From positions 124,001 to 188,000 of the forward strand of contig NZ_CP022579.1 of NCBI RefSeq assembly GCF_008274805.1: a stretch of DNA of 64,000 nt. The letters run 5' to 3'. Of the stretch, positions 1 through 11,130 are shown in pieces. The first letter of the stretch is position 1. Each line of letters starts with the position of its first letter. The notes under the pieces are model-generated. The model was not told the DNA's origin. It did not search any database and was given only the letters and a program-made list of their open reading frames with translations. The DNA comes from Oryzomicrobium terrae. GTDB lineage: Bacteria; Pseudomonadota; Gammaproteobacteria; Burkholderiales; Rhodocyclaceae. Both the position numbers and the translations under genes were made by a program.

Positions 1-507
1 GTTCGACTTCCAGTTCTTCAGGTCGATTTCCTTGTGAGCGATGTTCCAGTCGCCGCACACCACCACTTCCCGGCCGTCGCGCTTGGCCTCGGCCATCAGG
101 TCGGCCAGCACCGGGGCGAATTCGGCCATGAAGGCGAACTTGGCTTGCTGTCGTTCCTCCGAACTGGAGCCCGAGGGCAGGTACAGGGACACTACCGTGA
201 GCTTGCCGAAGTCGGCGCGCAGGTAGCGGCCCTCGGCGTCGAAGCCCGGGTGGCCAATGCCTTCCACCACCCGGTCCGGTTCATGCCGGCTCCACAGGCC
301 GACGCCACTGTAGCCGCGCTTTTCGGCGCAGTGGTAGTAGGCGTGGTAACCCGGCGGGGCGACCATGTCCGGGGACAGGTCGGGAATCTGGGCCTTCAAT
401 TCCTGAAAGCAGAAGATGTCGGCCCCGTGGCTGGCGACCCAGTCGGGGAAACCCTTGTTCCAGGCGGAGCGGATGCCGTTGAGATTCAGTGAGACGATGC
501 GTAACAT
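1..507 (-). CDS. xthA: Exodeoxyribonuclease III (partial, C-terminus beyond window)
   Basis: This is an AP endonuclease and 3'-5' exonuclease of the EEP (endonuclease/exonuclease/phosphatase) fold, acting in base-excision repair in the cytoplasm. The reading frame stays open from the ATG at 507 down to base 1, so only about 169 N-terminal residues of the usual ~255-270 are present. Visible motifs are the start MLRIVSLNLNGIRSAWNKG, the metal-binding glutamate in CFQELKAQ near residue 34, YSGVGLWSR, and the GDWNIAHKEIDLKNWK block near residue 150 containing the catalytic Asp and Asn. It is divergent from pyrE. The identification is firm; only the truncation by the window limits it. Confidence 0.93.
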   Translation of the reverse strand, partial: MLRIVSLNLNGIRSAWNKGFPDWVASHGADIFCFQELKAQIPDLSPDMVAPPGYHAYYHCAEKRGYSGVGLWSRHEPDRVVEGIGHPGFDAEGRYLRADFGKLTVVSLYLPSGSSSEERQQAKFAFMAEFAPVLADLMAEAKRDGREVVVCGDWNIAHKEIDLKNWKSN

Positions 508-585
508 GGCGTGATTGGTGGTTTTTGAGCAATTTTCCCCGTTCCGGCCGGTTTTTTGCGTCGGTGGGGCTGAATGGAGCGGTAC

Positions 586-1230
586 ATGCAGGATTTTCGC
601 CAGGAATTCATCGCCTACGCCGTTGCACGCAACGTGCTGCGTTTTGGTGAATTCAAGACCAAGGCCGGGCGGCTGTCGCCCTACTTCTTCAACGCCGGGC
701 TGTTCAACGACGGCGAAGCGCTGGCGAAACTGGCCCAATTCTACGCCCAGGCCATCGGCGCCTCGGGCTTGCAATGCGACGTGCTGTTCGGACCGGCCTA
801 CAAGGGTATTCCCCTGGTGTCGGCGATCTCGGTGGTCCTCGCCCAGCAGGGTCAGAATTTCCCCTACGCCTACAACCGCAAGGAAGCCAAGGACCACGGC
901 GAGGGCGGCGTGCTGGTGGGCGCTCCCCTGGCCGGCCGGGTGCTGATCATCGACGACGTGATCTCGGCCGGAACCTCGGTGCGCGAGTCGGTGGAACTGA
1001 TCCGCCAGGCCGGCGCCACCCCGGCTGGCGTGCTGATCGCCCTGGACCGCATGGAACGCGGCCAGGGCGATCTCTCCGCAGTCCAGGAAGTGACGCGCGA
1101 CTACGGCATCCCGGTGGTCGCCGTCGCCACCCTGGACGACCTGATGGCCTACTTGGCCGACCACGCCGAGTTGGCTGCCCACGCCGACGCCGTGGCCCGT
1201 TACCGGACCCAGTACGGTGTGCCCCGTTAA
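586..1230 (+). CDS. pyrE: Orotate phosphoribosyltransferase
   Basis: PyrE joins orotate and PRPP to give OMP, the fifth step of pyrimidine synthesis, in the cytosol. The protein is about 214 residues, matching the family. It shows [19 protein letters not shown], the [10 protein letters not shown] loop, [12 protein letters not shown] (flexible catalytic loop with Lys and His) and the PRPP-binding motif [18 protein letters not shown] chose the ATG at 586 because a GGAG lies at 576-579, six bases upstream, and the protein then aligns with known PyrE starts. An in-frame ATG at 574 would add four residues and would itself overlap this ribosome site. Its 3' end overlaps the next gene. Confidence 0.95.
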   Translation: MQDFRQEFIAYAVARNVLRFGEFKTKAGRLSPYFFNAGLFNDGEALAKLAQFYAQAIGASGLQCDVLFGPAYKGIPLVSAISVVLAQQGQNFPYAYNRKEAKDHGEGGVLVGAPLAGRVLIIDDVISAGTSVRESVELIRQAGATPAGVLIALDRMERGQGDLSAVQEVTRDYGIPVVAVATLDDLMAYLADHAELAAHADAVARYRTQYGVPR

Positions 1231-1909
1231 CCAGCCGCGTTGGCCCATGGCGCCGGCCGCGCTGCTGGCGCTGGCCTGCCTGTCGCCCCTGGCGGCCGCA
1301 CCGGCCATGGCCGGCACCCGGCTGATCTGTTGTGAGGATCCGGCCAACGGCCGCTCGGTGTGCATGGATTCGATGCCGCCCCAGTGCGTCGGCCGCGCCT
1401 GGCGCGAGCTGGACGAGCGCGGCAACGTGGTGAAGCGGGTCGAGGGGCCGATCTCCGCCGATCTGCGCGCCCAGCGCGAAGCCGAGGCGCGGCGCAAGAA
1501 GGAAGAAGAAGCGGCACTGCGTGAGCAGCGGCGCAAGGATCAGGCCCTGCTCGACACCTATCCCGGTGGCGAGAAAGACATCGATTTCCTTCAGGCCCGC
1601 TGGGAGCGGGACGTGCAGGAATCGATCAAGCGCGCCGAAACCCGTCTGGCTGATGCGCAGAAGCAGCAGAAGCGCTACCAGGAAGAGGCCGAGTTCTACA
1701 AGAAGAAGCCCCTGCCCGAGGAGTTGCGCCGCAACCTGGGTGAAGCCGACGCCGAGATCAAGTCGCAACAGGAAATTCTGCTGGCGAAACGCAAGGAGCT
1801 GGATTCGGTGCGCGCCAAGTTCGACGATGATCGCCGCCGTTATCGCGATCTGACGGCCCGGCCGCTGCCCCAGGGTGGCCCTGGGGTCGATCGCGGCCGC
1901 CCGCGCTAG
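1217..1909 (+). CDS. Predicted periplasmic coiled-coil protein
   Basis: Function unknown. The start taken is a GTG at 1217 that overlaps the end of pyrE; an ATG at 1247 is the alternative. The N-terminus is a signal peptide (hydrophobic [18 protein letters not shown]). It is followed by a short Cys-containing region ([32 protein letters not shown]) resembling the N-terminal DUF4124-type modules of other proteobacterial periplasmic proteins. From about residue 85 to 215 the chain is highly charged and Lys/Glu/Arg-rich, typical of long coiled coils. Overlap with pyrE suggests translational coupling, although no functional link to pyrimidine synthesis is evident. A terminator follows at 1929. 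Confidence 0.75.
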   Translation: MCPVNQPRWPMAPAALLALACLSPLAAAPAMAGTRLICCEDPANGRSVCMDSMPPQCVGRAWRELDERGNVVKRVEGPISADLRAQREAEARRKKEEEAALREQRRKDQALLDTYPGGEKDIDFLQARWERDVQESIKRAETRLADAQKQQKRYQEEAEFYKKKPLPEELRRNLGEADAEIKSQQEILLAKRKELDSVRAKFDDDRRRYRDLTARPLPQGGPGVDRGRPR

Positions 1910-1928
1910 CCGCGCTCTGCCGCGCTGA

Positions 1929-1966
1929 AAACGACAACGCCAGCCCGAGGGCTGGCGTTGTCGTTT
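1929..1966. terminator. Bidirectional rho-independent terminator
   Basis: A perfect inverted repeat has arms at 1929-1946 and 1949-1966, with only two bases between them, so the hairpin closes a few pairs in. The arms begin AAA and end TTT, giving U-runs on both transcripts. It lies between the convergent coiled-coil gene (ending 1909) and gatB (ending 1985) and can serve both. Confidence 0.85.
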
Positions 1967-1984
1967 GGGCGGCGGGGATTGCGA

Positions 1985-3442
1985 TCAGCCGGCCAGCTTG
2001 GCTTTCAGTAGGTCGTTGACCTGCTGCGGGTTGGCCTTGCCCTTGGCCGCCTTCATCACCTGGCCGACCAAGGCGTTGAAGGCCTTCTCCTTGCCGGCCT
2101 TGTACTCGGCCACGTTGCCCGGGTTGGCCGCCAGCACTTCGTCCACCAGCTTCTCGATGGCGCCGCTGTCGGTGATCTGCTTGAGGCCTTGCTTGTCGAT
2201 GATCTCGTCGGCGGACTGGCCGTCGCCGTTCCACAGGGCCTCGAACACCTTCTTGGCGATGGCGTTGGAGATGGTGTTGTCGCCGATGCGTGCCACCAGG
2301 CCGGCCAGCTGGGTGGCAGACACGGGCGACTCGCCGATGTCGCGGCCATCCTTGTTGAGCCGGGCGGACAGTTCGCCCATCACCCAGTTGGCCACGGTCT
2401 TGGCCTGGGCCTTGCCGGCGGCACCCAGGGCGACCACGGCGGCGTCGAAGTAGTCGGCCACTTCCAGGGAGGCGGTCAGGGTCGCCGCATCGTAGGCGGA
2501 CAGGCCGTACTCGGCTTCCAGGCGGGCGCGCTTCTCACCGGGCAGTTCGGGCATGGCTGCTTTGACCTCGGCCTTCCAGGCGTCGGAAATCACCAGGGGC
2601 AGCAGGTCCGGGTCCGGGAAGTAGCGGTAGTCCTGGGCATCTTCCTTGCTGCGCATGGCCCGGGTCTCGCCCGTGTCCGGGTCGAACAGCACGGTGGCCT
2701 GCTCGATCTTGCCGCCGTCCTCCAGGGTCTCGATCTGCCAGCGCACCTCGTAGTCGATGGCCTGCTGCAGGAAGCGGAAGGAGTTGAGGTTCTTGATTTC
2801 GCGGCGAGTGCCCAGGGGCCCGCCGGGGCGGCGCACCGAGACGTTGGCGTCGCAGCGGAACGAGCCTTCCTGCATGTTGCCGTCGCAGATGCCGATCCAG
2901 CGCACCAGGGCGTGCAGGGTCTTGGCGTAGGCCACGGCTTCGGCGGAGGAGCGCATGTCGGGCTCGGAGACGATCTCCAGCAGCGGCGTGCCGGCCCGGT
3001 TGAGGTCGATGCCGGTCTTGCCGTGGAAGTCCTCGTGCAGGGACTTGCCGGCGTCTTCCTCAAGGTGGGCCCGGGTCAGGCGCACGGTCTTCTCGTAGGC
3101 GTTTTCCCCTTGCCCGACTTGCAGCACCAGGTTGCCGCCGACCACTACCGGCAGCTCGAACTGGCTGATCTGGTAGCCCTTGGGCAGGTCCGGGTAAAAG
3201 TAGTTTTTACGGGCGAACACCGAGCGCGGCGACACTTCGGCGCCTACCGCCAGGCCGAACTTGATGGCGCATTCGACGGCCTTGCGGTTGAGCACCGGCA
3301 GCACACCGGGCAGGGCCAGGTCGATGGCCGAGGCCTGGGTGTTGGGATCGGCGCCGAAAGCGGTGGAACTGCCGGAGAAAATCTTGGAGACGGTCGAGAG
3401 CTGGGCGTGGGTCTCGAGCCCGATGACAACTTCCCACTGCAT
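1985..3442 (-). CDS. gatB: Asp-tRNA(Asn)/Glu-tRNA(Gln) amidotransferase subunit B
   Basis: GatB is the tRNA-binding and kinase subunit of the GatCAB complex, which converts misacylated Asp-tRNA(Asn) and/or Glu-tRNA(Gln) to the amidated forms. The 485-residue length fits the family. The N-terminal signature [21 protein letters not shown] and the block [20 protein letters not shown] (here [15 protein letters not shown]) are clear, and the C-terminal part is the helical Yqey-like tail domain. It begins immediately after the gatA stop, so gatC, gatA and gatB form one operon on the minus strand. It terminates at the shared hairpin at 1929-1966. Confidence 0.97.
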   Translation of the reverse strand: MQWEVVIGLETHAQLSTVSKIFSGSSTAFGADPNTQASAIDLALPGVLPVLNRKAVECAIKFGLAVGAEVSPRSVFARKNYFYPDLPKGYQISQFELPVVVGGNLVLQVGQGENAYEKTVRLTRAHLEEDAGKSLHEDFHGKTGIDLNRAGTPLLEIVSEPDMRSSAEAVAYAKTLHALVRWIGICDGNMQEGSFRCDANVSVRRPGGPLGTRREIKNLNSFRFLQQAIDYEVRWQIETLEDGGKIEQATVLFDPDTGETRAMRSKEDAQDYRYFPDPDLLPLVISDAWKAEVKAAMPELPGEKRARLEAEYGLSAYDAATLTASLEVADYFDAAVVALGAAGKAQAKTVANWVMGELSARLNKDGRDIGESPVSATQLAGLVARIGDNTISNAIAKKVFEALWNGDGQSADEIIDKQGLKQITDSGAIEKLVDEVLAANPGNVAEYKAGKEKAFNALVGQVMKAAKGKANPQQVNDLLKAKLAG

Positions 3443-4909
3443 TTACAGGCCCTCCGGCATCTGCTGGTGCCAGTCGGTGGCACGCTGGTACTGGTGGGCG
3501 ACGTTCAGCAGGCGGGCCTCGCTGAAGTAGTCGCCGATCAATTGCAGCCCCACCGGCAGGCGTTTGCCGTCGCGCTGGGCGAAGCCGCAGGGCAGGGACA
3601 TGCCGGGCAGGCCGGCCAGGTTGACGGCGATGGTGTAGATGTCTGAGAGGTACATCTGCACCGGGTCGGCCGCCTTCTCGCCGGCGCGGAAGGCCACGTC
3701 CGGGCTGGTCGGGCCGAGGATCACGTCGCACTGGGCGAAGGCCGCGGCGAAGTCCTGGGCGATCAGCCGGCGCACCTTCTGGGCCTGCAGGTAGTAGGCG
3801 TCGTAGTAGCCGTGGGAGAGCACGTAGGTGCCGATCAGGATGCGGCGCTTCACTTCGGCGCCGAAGCCTTCGGCACGGCTCTTCTTGTACAGCGAGGTGA
3901 GGTCGGTGTACTCGGCGGCGCGGTGGCCGTAGCGCACCCCGTCGAAGCGCGACAGGTTTGAGCTGGCCTCGGCCGGCGCGATCACGTAGTAGGCCGGCAC
4001 CGACAACTTCATGTTGGGCAGCGACACCTCCACGATCTCGGCGCCCAGCTTGCGGTATTCAGCGATGGCTTCATCGACTGCCTTGGCCACGTCGGCGTCC
4101 ATGCCGTCGGCGAAGAACTCCTTGGGCAGGCCGATCTTCAGGCCGGCCAGGGGCTGCTCCAGGTCGCGGGCGTAGTCCTCGACCGGGCGCTCCAGGCTGG
4201 TGGAGTCCTTGGGATCGAAACCGGCCATGGCGGAGAGCAGCAGGGCGCAGTCTTCGGCACTCTTGCCCATGGGGCCGGCCTGGTCCAGGGACGAGGCGAA
4301 GGCGATCATGCCCCAGCGCGACACCACGCCGTAAGTGGGCTTGAGGCCGGTCAGGTTGCATAGGGCGGCGGGCTGGCGGATCGAACCGCCGGTGTCGGTG
4401 CCGGTGGCGATCGGCGCCAGGCGGGCGGCCACCGCCGCGGCAGAACCGCCGGACGAGCCGCCGGGCACCCGGCTGCGGTCCCAGGGGTTCTGCACCGGGC
4501 CGTAGTAGGAGGTTTCGTTGGACGAGCCCATGGCGAACTCGTCCATGTTGGTCTTGCCCAGGGACACCATGCCGGCGTCTTTTTCCAGGCGGGTGACCAC
4601 GTGGGCATCGTAGGGCGAGACGAAGGTCTCGAGCATCTTCGAGCCGCAGGTGGTGCGCCAGCCTTCGGCGCAGAAGATGTCCTTCTGAGCCAGGGGCACC
4701 CCGGTCAGGGCATGGGCGTTGCCGGCGGCGCGGCGGGCGTCGGCGGCCTTGGCCGCGGCCAGGGACCTCTCGGCGTCCACGGTGATGTAGGCGTTGAGGT
4801 CCGGGTTGAGCCGGGCGATGCGGTCCAGGTAGAGCTGGGTCAGCTCGGTGCTGGAGATGCGCTTGTCGGCCAGGGCGGCCGACAGTTCCTTGAGGGAGGC
4901 GTTGATCAT
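3443..4909 (-). CDS. gatA: Asp-tRNA(Asn)/Glu-tRNA(Gln) amidotransferase subunit A
   Basis: GatA is the amidase subunit. It hydrolyses glutamine and feeds ammonia to GatB. It belongs to the amidase-signature family, and the Ser-cisSer-Lys triad is visible: the lysine in [11 protein letters not shown], the Gly/Ser-rich signature [15 protein letters not shown] near residue 150, and [13 protein letters not shown] carrying the nucleophilic serine. The 488-residue length is normal. It is the middle gene of gatCAB, separated from gatC by three bases and directly abutting gatB. Confidence 0.97.
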   Translation of the reverse strand: MINASLKELSAALADKRISSTELTQLYLDRIARLNPDLNAYITVDAERSLAAAKAADARRAAGNAHALTGVPLAQKDIFCAEGWRTTCGSKMLETFVSPYDAHVVTRLEKDAGMVSLGKTNMDEFAMGSSNETSYYGPVQNPWDRSRVPGGSSGGSAAAVAARLAPIATGTDTGGSIRQPAALCNLTGLKPTYGVVSRWGMIAFASSLDQAGPMGKSAEDCALLLSAMAGFDPKDSTSLERPVEDYARDLEQPLAGLKIGLPKEFFADGMDADVAKAVDEAIAEYRKLGAEIVEVSLPNMKLSVPAYYVIAPAEASSNLSRFDGVRYGHRAAEYTDLTSLYKKSRAEGFGAEVKRRILIGTYVLSHGYYDAYYLQAQKVRRLIAQDFAAAFAQCDVILGPTSPDVAFRAGEKAADPVQMYLSDIYTIAVNLAGLPGMSLPCGFAQRDGKRLPVGLQLIGDYFSEARLLNVAHQYQRATDWHQQMPEGL

Positions 4910-4912
4910 GGC

Positions 4913-5200
4913 TTACTCGATCACCTTGGGCACGAGGTACAGGCCGGCCTCGGTTTCCGGGGCCACGGCCTGGTAGGCGGCACGGCGGTCGACTTCGCTG
5001 ACGGCGTCGTCGCGCAGGCGCTGGGCCAGATCCTGGGCGTGGGCCATGGGCGCCACGCCGGCAGTGTCGATGGACTGAAGTTCGTCGATCATGGCGAGAA
5101 TGCCGTTCAATTTGTCGCGAACGGCATCGCTTTCGGCGGGCGTCACCTCAAGGCGGGCGAGGTGGGCGATCCGGGCGACCTGGTCGAGGGTCAGGGACAT
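4913..5200 (-). CDS. gatC: Asp-tRNA(Asn)/Glu-tRNA(Gln) amidotransferase subunit C
   Basis: GatC is the small (95-residue) scaffold that wraps GatA and GatB. The sequence MSLTLDQVARIAHLARLEV and the repeated DAVRDKLNGILAMIDELQSID helix are typical, as is the C-terminal PxTEAGLYLVPKVIE-like tail that contacts GatB. It is the first gene of the minus-strand gatCAB operon and is divergent from mreB. Presence of this operon implies indirect synthesis of Gln-tRNA and/or Asn-tRNA in this organism. Confidence 0.95.
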   Translation of the reverse strand: MSLTLDQVARIAHLARLEVTPAESDAVRDKLNGILAMIDELQSIDTAGVAPMAHAQDLAQRLRDDAVSEVDRRAAYQAVAPETEAGLYLVPKVIE

Positions 5201-6481
<1,281 letters not shown>

Positions 6482-6534
6482 TCCGGCGTATCGAGTACCG
6501 CGCGAGCACACCGTGATTCCCTGGGGCGGTACCC

Positions 6535-6574
6535 CGTGGGCCGGGACGATTCAGTCGCCCGGCCCGCGTTGTTT
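6535..6574 (+). terminator. Possible attenuating terminator between mreB and mreC
   Basis: In the 142-base gap after mreB, arms at 6535-6545 and 6558-6568 pair over 11 positions including one G-T pair. An inner CGA/TCG extension closes the loop. TTGTTT follows at 6569-6574. This is the form of an intrinsic terminator and would let mreB be expressed above the rest of the operon. A functional role is inferred. Confidence 0.5.
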
Positions 6575-6623
6575 GGGCCCCCGCTTCGTTTTCTTCCCCT
6601 TTCCCGCCTCTCCCTGACCGCCG

Positions 6624-7565
6624 ATGGACCATCAGCCGCCCCCGTTCTTCAAGCGCGGCCCGGCGCCCCTGGCGCTCTTGTCGATCTATTTCGGCCTGTC
6701 CGTGTCGCTGCTGGTCCTCGACCACCGCTTCCATTACCTGGAACTGCTGCGCAAAGGCATCGCCACCGTGGTGCTGCCGGTGCAGCAGGCGGTGCAGACG
6801 CCGCTGCGCGCCATGACCGGCGTGGGCAGCTATTTCTATACGGTGGATGCCCTCAAGGGCGAAAACCAGGATCTGCAGCGCCGCCACCTCGAAGACGCCG
6901 CCGCCCTTTCCCGCGTCCAGCAGCTTGAGGCGGAGAACCAGCGCCTGCGTCGCCTGCTGGAAATGCGCGAGCGGCTCGCCACAGGGGGCAAGGCCGCCCA
7001 GATCCTCTACGGCAACCGGGATCCGTTCACCCGCCGCGTGGTGGTGGACAAGGGCAGCCAGGCCGGCCTGACCCCGGGCCAGCCGGTCATCGACGACATC
7101 GGCGTGATCGGCCAGGTGACCCGTACCTACCCGTTCCTCGCCGAAGTCACCCTGATCACCGACAAGGACCAGGCGGTGCCCGTCCAGGTGGTGCGCAACG
7201 GCCTGCGTTCGGTGGTTTTCGGCCTGGGCAACGGCGCCCTGGAGCTGCGCTACATGCCGGCCAACGCCGACGTGCAGAACGGCGACGTGCTGGTCACCTC
7301 GGGCCTCGACGGCGTCTTCCCGGCCGGCTTCCCGGTAGCCAAGGTGGTGCGCATCGAGCGCGACGCCTCCTACTCCTTCGCCCGCATCATCTGCGCCCCG
7401 CTGGCCGGCGTGGAGCAGCATGGCGACGTGCTGGTGATCAATTCCGCCCCGGCCGTGCCGGCACGGCCCGAGCCCGAAGCCAAAGCCGAGAACGAGGACA
7501 AGGCCGGCGACCGGGCCACCAACAAGTCCAACAAGCTGAAGAAGGCCCGCCAGGGGCGCAACTGA
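6624..7565 (+). CDS. mreC: Rod shape-determining protein MreC
   Basis: MreC is the bitopic periplasmic scaffold of the Rod complex that activates PBP2/RodA. The 313-residue protein has a short cytoplasmic N-terminus, one membrane segment at about residues 15-34 (LALLSIYFGLSVSLLVLD) and a coiled coil at roughly 75-115 (LKGENQDLQRRHLE ... LEAENQRLRRLLEMRERL). The two-beta-barrel domain follows, with VVVDKGSQAGLTPGQPVIDD. The C-terminus is a Lys/Glu-rich tail. The start fits the position of the membrane helix; the ribosome site is weak. Confidence 0.95.
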   Translation: MDHQPPPFFKRGPAPLALLSIYFGLSVSLLVLDHRFHYLELLRKGIATVVLPVQQAVQTPLRAMTGVGSYFYTVDALKGENQDLQRRHLEDAAALSRVQQLEAENQRLRRLLEMRERLATGGKAAQILYGNRDPFTRRVVVDKGSQAGLTPGQPVIDDIGVIGQVTRTYPFLAEVTLITDKDQAVPVQVVRNGLRSVVFGLGNGALELRYMPANADVQNGDVLVTSGLDGVFPAGFPVAKVVRIERDASYSFARIICAPLAGVEQHGDVLVINSAPAVPARPEPEAKAENEDKAGDRATNKSNKLKKARQGRN

Positions 7566-7586
7566 CCGGAATAGGCGCGACACCCC

Positions 7587-8108
7587 ATGCAACCGACCTT
7601 CTCCTCCTCCCGCATCCTGCTGCCGGCCCGTCCCTGGTTCGTGCACCTGACGCTGCTGCTGGCCTTCGTGCTCAACTGCCTGCCCAGCCGTGCCTGGCCG
7701 GGGGTGCCCGACTGGGTGGCCCTGGTGCTGTGCTTCTGGAGCGTGCGTGAATTCCGCCTGGTCGGCATGGGCTGGGGCTTCGTCCTCGGCCTGGCGATGG
7801 ACGTGGCCGACGGCAGCCTGATGGGGCAGCACGCTCTGGCCTACGTGCTGCTTGCCTACGGGGCCGCTGCCCTGGCGCGCCGCGTGCTGTGGTTCCCCCT
7901 GCTGACCCAGGCGCTGCACGTGTTGCCCCTGCTGTTCGGCATCCAGGTGCTGCAATTGGCGATCCGCACCTGGTCCGGGGCCGAATTCCCCGGCCTCGCC
8001 TACCTGCTCTCGCCCCTGGTGGAAACCCTGTTGTGGGTGCCGGCCACCTACCTGCTGTTGCTGCCCCAGTACCAGCCGGTGGAACGGGACGCCAACCGGC
8101 CCATCTGA
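7587..8108 (+). CDS. mreD: Rod shape-determining protein MreD
   Basis: MreD is a small polytopic inner-membrane protein of the Rod complex. The 173 residues contain about five hydrophobic segments, with the typical WVALVLCFWSVREFRLVGMGWGFVLGLAMDVADGSLMGQHAL region (given here in outline, residues ~47-85). It follows mreC by 21 bases and precedes mrdA by 33, consistent with one transcript. Sequence conservation in this family is low, so the call rests on topology, size and position. Confidence 0.92.
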   Translation: MQPTFSSSRILLPARPWFVHLTLLLAFVLNCLPSRAWPGVPDWVALVLCFWSVREFRLVGMGWGFVLGLAMDVADGSLMGQHALAYVLLAYGAAALARRVLWFPLLTQALHVLPLLFGIQVLQLAIRTWSGAEFPGLAYLLSPLVETLLWVPATYLLLLPQYQPVERDANRPI

Positions 8109-8141
8109 CGCCGGCCCTCCACTCCCCGACGACTGCCTGCC

Positions 8142-10043
8142 ATGCCTCATGACTTCGCCAGCCAGGACCGGGAACAGTCCCAGTTTCGCTTTCGCCTCGG
8201 CTTTGCCGGGGTGGCCGTGCTGCTCTGCTTCACCCTCCTGTTCATCCGCTTCTTCTACCTGCAGGTACTGCAGCACGACTACTATGCCACCCGGGCCGAG
8301 GACAACCGCATCTCCCTGATTCCGATCATGCCCAACCGGGGCCTGATCCTGGATGCCAACGGGGTGGTGATGGCGCGCAACTATTCGGCCTTCACCCTGG
8401 AGATCATCCCCTCTAAGAGCGGCGATCTGGACGAGACCATCGACGCCCTGGCCGCCATCATCGACATCCAGCCGCGGGACCGGCGCCGCTTCAAGAAACT
8501 GCTCGATGAGAGCAAGAACTTCGAGTCGATCCCGATCCGCACCAAGCTCACCGACGAGGAAGTGGCGCGCTTCGCCGCCAACCGCTACCGCTTCCCCGGG
8601 GTCGAGGTGAAGGCGCGCCTGTTCCGCCAGTATCCCCAGGGCCCCCTGGGGGCCCACGCCATCGGCTACATCAACCGCATCAACGCCAAGGATGTGGACT
8701 GGATCGAAGAGAACGAACAAAGCGCCAACTACAAGGGCACCGAGCACATCGGCAAGACCGGTCTGGAGCAGCACTACGAGTTCGACCTGCACGGCGTGAC
8801 CGGTTACGAGCAGGTCGAGGTCGATGCCGGCGGCCGGGCCATCCGCACCTTGGCGCGCACGGCACCGATTCCCGGCAACAACCTGACCCTGACCCTGGAT
8901 GCCAAACTCCAGGAGGTGGCGGAAAAGGCCTTCGGCAACCGGCGCGGTTCCCTGGTGGCGATCGAACCGTCCACCGGCGGCATCCTTGCCCTGGTGTCCA
9001 CCCCCACTTTCGACCCCAACCTGTTCGTGGACGGCATCGACCCGCAGAGCTGGAAGGAACTCAACGAGTCCCTGGACAAGCCGATGGTGAACCGGGCCTT
9101 GAACGGTGCCTATCCGCCCGGCTCCACCTTCAAGCCGTTCATGGCCCTGGCTGCCCTGGAAACGGGCAAGCGCACCCCGGGGCAGGCCATCGCCGACCCG
9201 GGCTTCTTCAACTTCGGCGGCCACCAGTTCCGTGACGACAAGAAGGGCGGGCACGGCATGGTGGACATGTACAAGTCGATCACCCAGTCCTGCGATACCT
9301 ACTACTACATGCTGGCCAACGACATGGGCATCGACAACATCGCGGCCTTCATGAAGCAACTGGGCTTGGGCCAGGCCACCGGCATCGACATCGCCGGTGA
9401 GTCGGTGGGGGTGCTGCCGTCGCCGGAATGGAAGAAGCGCCGCTTCAAACGCCCCGAGCAGCAAAAATGGTTCGCCGGTGAAACCATCTCGATCGGCATC
9501 GGCCAGGGCTACAACGCCTACACCCCGTTGCAGCTGGCCCTGGCCACCGCCACCCTGGCCAACAACGGCGTGATGTACAAGCCGCACCTGGTCAAGTACA
9601 TCACCGACACCCGCACCGGCGAGAAGCGCCTGATCGAACCCAAGCCCCTGCGCACCCTGCCTTTCAAGCAGCAGAACATCGACACCATCAAGCACGCCAT
9701 GGTCGGGGTAAACAAGGAGGGCACCGGCGCCCGGGCCTTCGCCGGGGCCGCCTACGAGTCCGGCGGCAAGACCGGTACGGCCCAGGTGTTCTCGCTCAAG
9801 GGCGGCAACTACAAGGAATCGGCCACCCACGAACGGCTGCGCGACCACGCCTTGTTCATTGCCTTCGCCCCCGCCGACAAGCCCAGGATCGCCCTGGTGG
9901 TGCTGGTGGAAAACGGCGGTTTCGGCGCCCAGTCGGCGGCACCGATCGCCCGTCAGGTGCTCGACTACTACCTGGTCGGCAAGGAGGCCAAGGGGCCGGC
10001 TGCCGAAGACGCTTCCGGAGAAGAAAGTGCCGACGTTCATTAA
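8142..10043 (+). CDS. mrdA: Penicillin-binding protein 2 (class B transpeptidase)
   Basis: PBP2 is the elongation-specific DD-transpeptidase of the Rod complex in the inner membrane and periplasm. The 633-residue protein has a membrane anchor at about residues 20-40 (FAGVAVLLCFTLLFIRFFYL), then the dimerisation/pedestal domain with MPNRGLILDANG. The transpeptidase domain carries the SxxK motif in PPGSTFKPF (Ser about residue 328), the SxD motif in TQSCDTYYYML and GKTGTAQV. Its last 17 bases overlap the start of rodA, suggesting translational coupling of the two partners. Confidence 0.97.
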   Translation: MPHDFASQDREQSQFRFRLGFAGVAVLLCFTLLFIRFFYLQVLQHDYYATRAEDNRISLIPIMPNRGLILDANGVVMARNYSAFTLEIIPSKSGDLDETIDALAAIIDIQPRDRRRFKKLLDESKNFESIPIRTKLTDEEVARFAANRYRFPGVEVKARLFRQYPQGPLGAHAIGYINRINAKDVDWIEENEQSANYKGTEHIGKTGLEQHYEFDLHGVTGYEQVEVDAGGRAIRTLARTAPIPGNNLTLTLDAKLQEVAEKAFGNRRGSLVAIEPSTGGILALVSTPTFDPNLFVDGIDPQSWKELNESLDKPMVNRALNGAYPPGSTFKPFMALAALETGKRTPGQAIADPGFFNFGGHQFRDDKKGGHGMVDMYKSITQSCDTYYYMLANDMGIDNIAAFMKQLGLGQATGIDIAGESVGVLPSPEWKKRRFKRPEQQKWFAGETISIGIGQGYNAYTPLQLALATATLANNGVMYKPHLVKYITDTRTGEKRLIEPKPLRTLPFKQQNIDTIKHAMVGVNKEGTGARAFAGAAYESGGKTGTAQVFSLKGGNYKESATHERLRDHALFIAFAPADKPRIALVVLVENGGFGAQSAAPIARQVLDYYLVGKEAKGPAAEDASGEESADVH

Positions 10044-11130
10044 CCGCTTTCTCAACCGGCTGACCGACCACCTGGACGGCCCCCTGCTGGTGATCGCCGG
10101 CTTGCTGCTGCTGATCGGCACGGCCACGGTCTATTCGGCCACCTACACCACCCTGTCCCGGGTGCCCAGCCAGATCCTCAACATTGCCACCGCCTTCGCC
10201 GTGATGTGGGTGGTGGCCCGCACCCAGCCCACCACCCTGATGCGCTTTGCCGTGCCGCTCTACGTGATCGGCCTAGTGCTGCTGGTGCTGGTCTTCCTCT
10301 TCGGCGTCAAGGTCAATGGCGCGCGGCGCTGGCTGTCGATCGGCTTCACTCGCATCCAGCCCTCCGAGATCATGAAGATCGCCATGCCGCTGATGCTCGC
10401 CTGGTACTTCCACAAGCACGAGGCGGCGCTGCGCTTCAAGCACTACGTGGTGGCGGCCCTGATCCTGATCGTGCCGTTCGGCCTGATCGCCAAGCAGCCC
10501 GACTTGGGTACGGCCATCCTGGTCGGTGCCGCCGGCTTCTTCGTCATCTTCTTCGCCGGCCTGTCGTGGAAGGTACTGGTGGGCCTGCTGGTCGCCGGCG
10601 GCTCGGCCCTGCCTTTCCTCTGGAACGTGCTGCACGACTACCAGCGCAAGCGCATCCTGACCCTGCTCGACCCCAGCTCCGACCCCCTCGGCGCTGGTTA
10701 CCACATCATCCAGTCCACCATCGCCATCGGCTCCGGCGGCCCCCTGGGCAAGGGCTGGCTGAACGGCACCCAGACCCACCTGGAATTCATCCCGGAGCGG
10801 CACACCGACTTCATCTTCGCCGTGTTCTCCGAAGAATGGGGCCTGCTCGGCAACATCGTGCTGCTGGTGCTCTACTTCTTCCTCGTCGGCCGCGGCCTGG
10901 TCATCGCCACCAACGCGCCAACCCTGTTCTCGCGCCTGCTGGCGGCCGCCGTCACCGGCCTGTTCTTCACCTGCGCCTTCGTCAACATGGGCATGGTGGC
11001 GGGCATCCTGCCGGTGGTGGGGGTTCCCCTGCCGTTCATGTCCTACGGCGGCACCGCCCTGGTGACCTTCGCCCTGGGCCTGGGTATCCTGATGAGCATC
11101 CAGAGCCATCGCATGCTGGTGAAGAAATGA
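10027..11130 (+). CDS. rodA: SEDS peptidoglycan glycosyltransferase RodA
   Basis: RodA polymerises lipid II glycan strands in partnership with PBP2. I chose the GTG at 10027, where GGAGA at 10017-10021 gives good spacing and the protein becomes 367 residues, close to E. coli RodA. The frame is open further upstream, but that part is inside mrdA in another frame. The chain is polytopic (about ten segments) with family motifs VNGARRWLSIGFTRIQPSE, KQPDLGTAILVGAAG and the C-terminal PVVGVPLPFMSYGGTALVT. The rlpA start codon overlaps its stop. Confidence 0.96.
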   Translation: MPTFINRFLNRLTDHLDGPLLVIAGLLLLIGTATVYSATYTTLSRVPSQILNIATAFAVMWVVARTQPTTLMRFAVPLYVIGLVLLVLVFLFGVKVNGARRWLSIGFTRIQPSEIMKIAMPLMLAWYFHKHEAALRFKHYVVAALILIVPFGLIAKQPDLGTAILVGAAGFFVIFFAGLSWKVLVGLLVAGGSALPFLWNVLHDYQRKRILTLLDPSSDPLGAGYHIIQSTIAIGSGGPLGKGWLNGTQTHLEFIPERHTDFIFAVFSEEWGLLGNIVLLVLYFFLVGRGLVIATNAPTLFSRLLAAAVTGLFFTCAFVNMGMVAGILPVVGVPLPFMSYGGTALVTFALGLGILMSIQSHRMLVKK

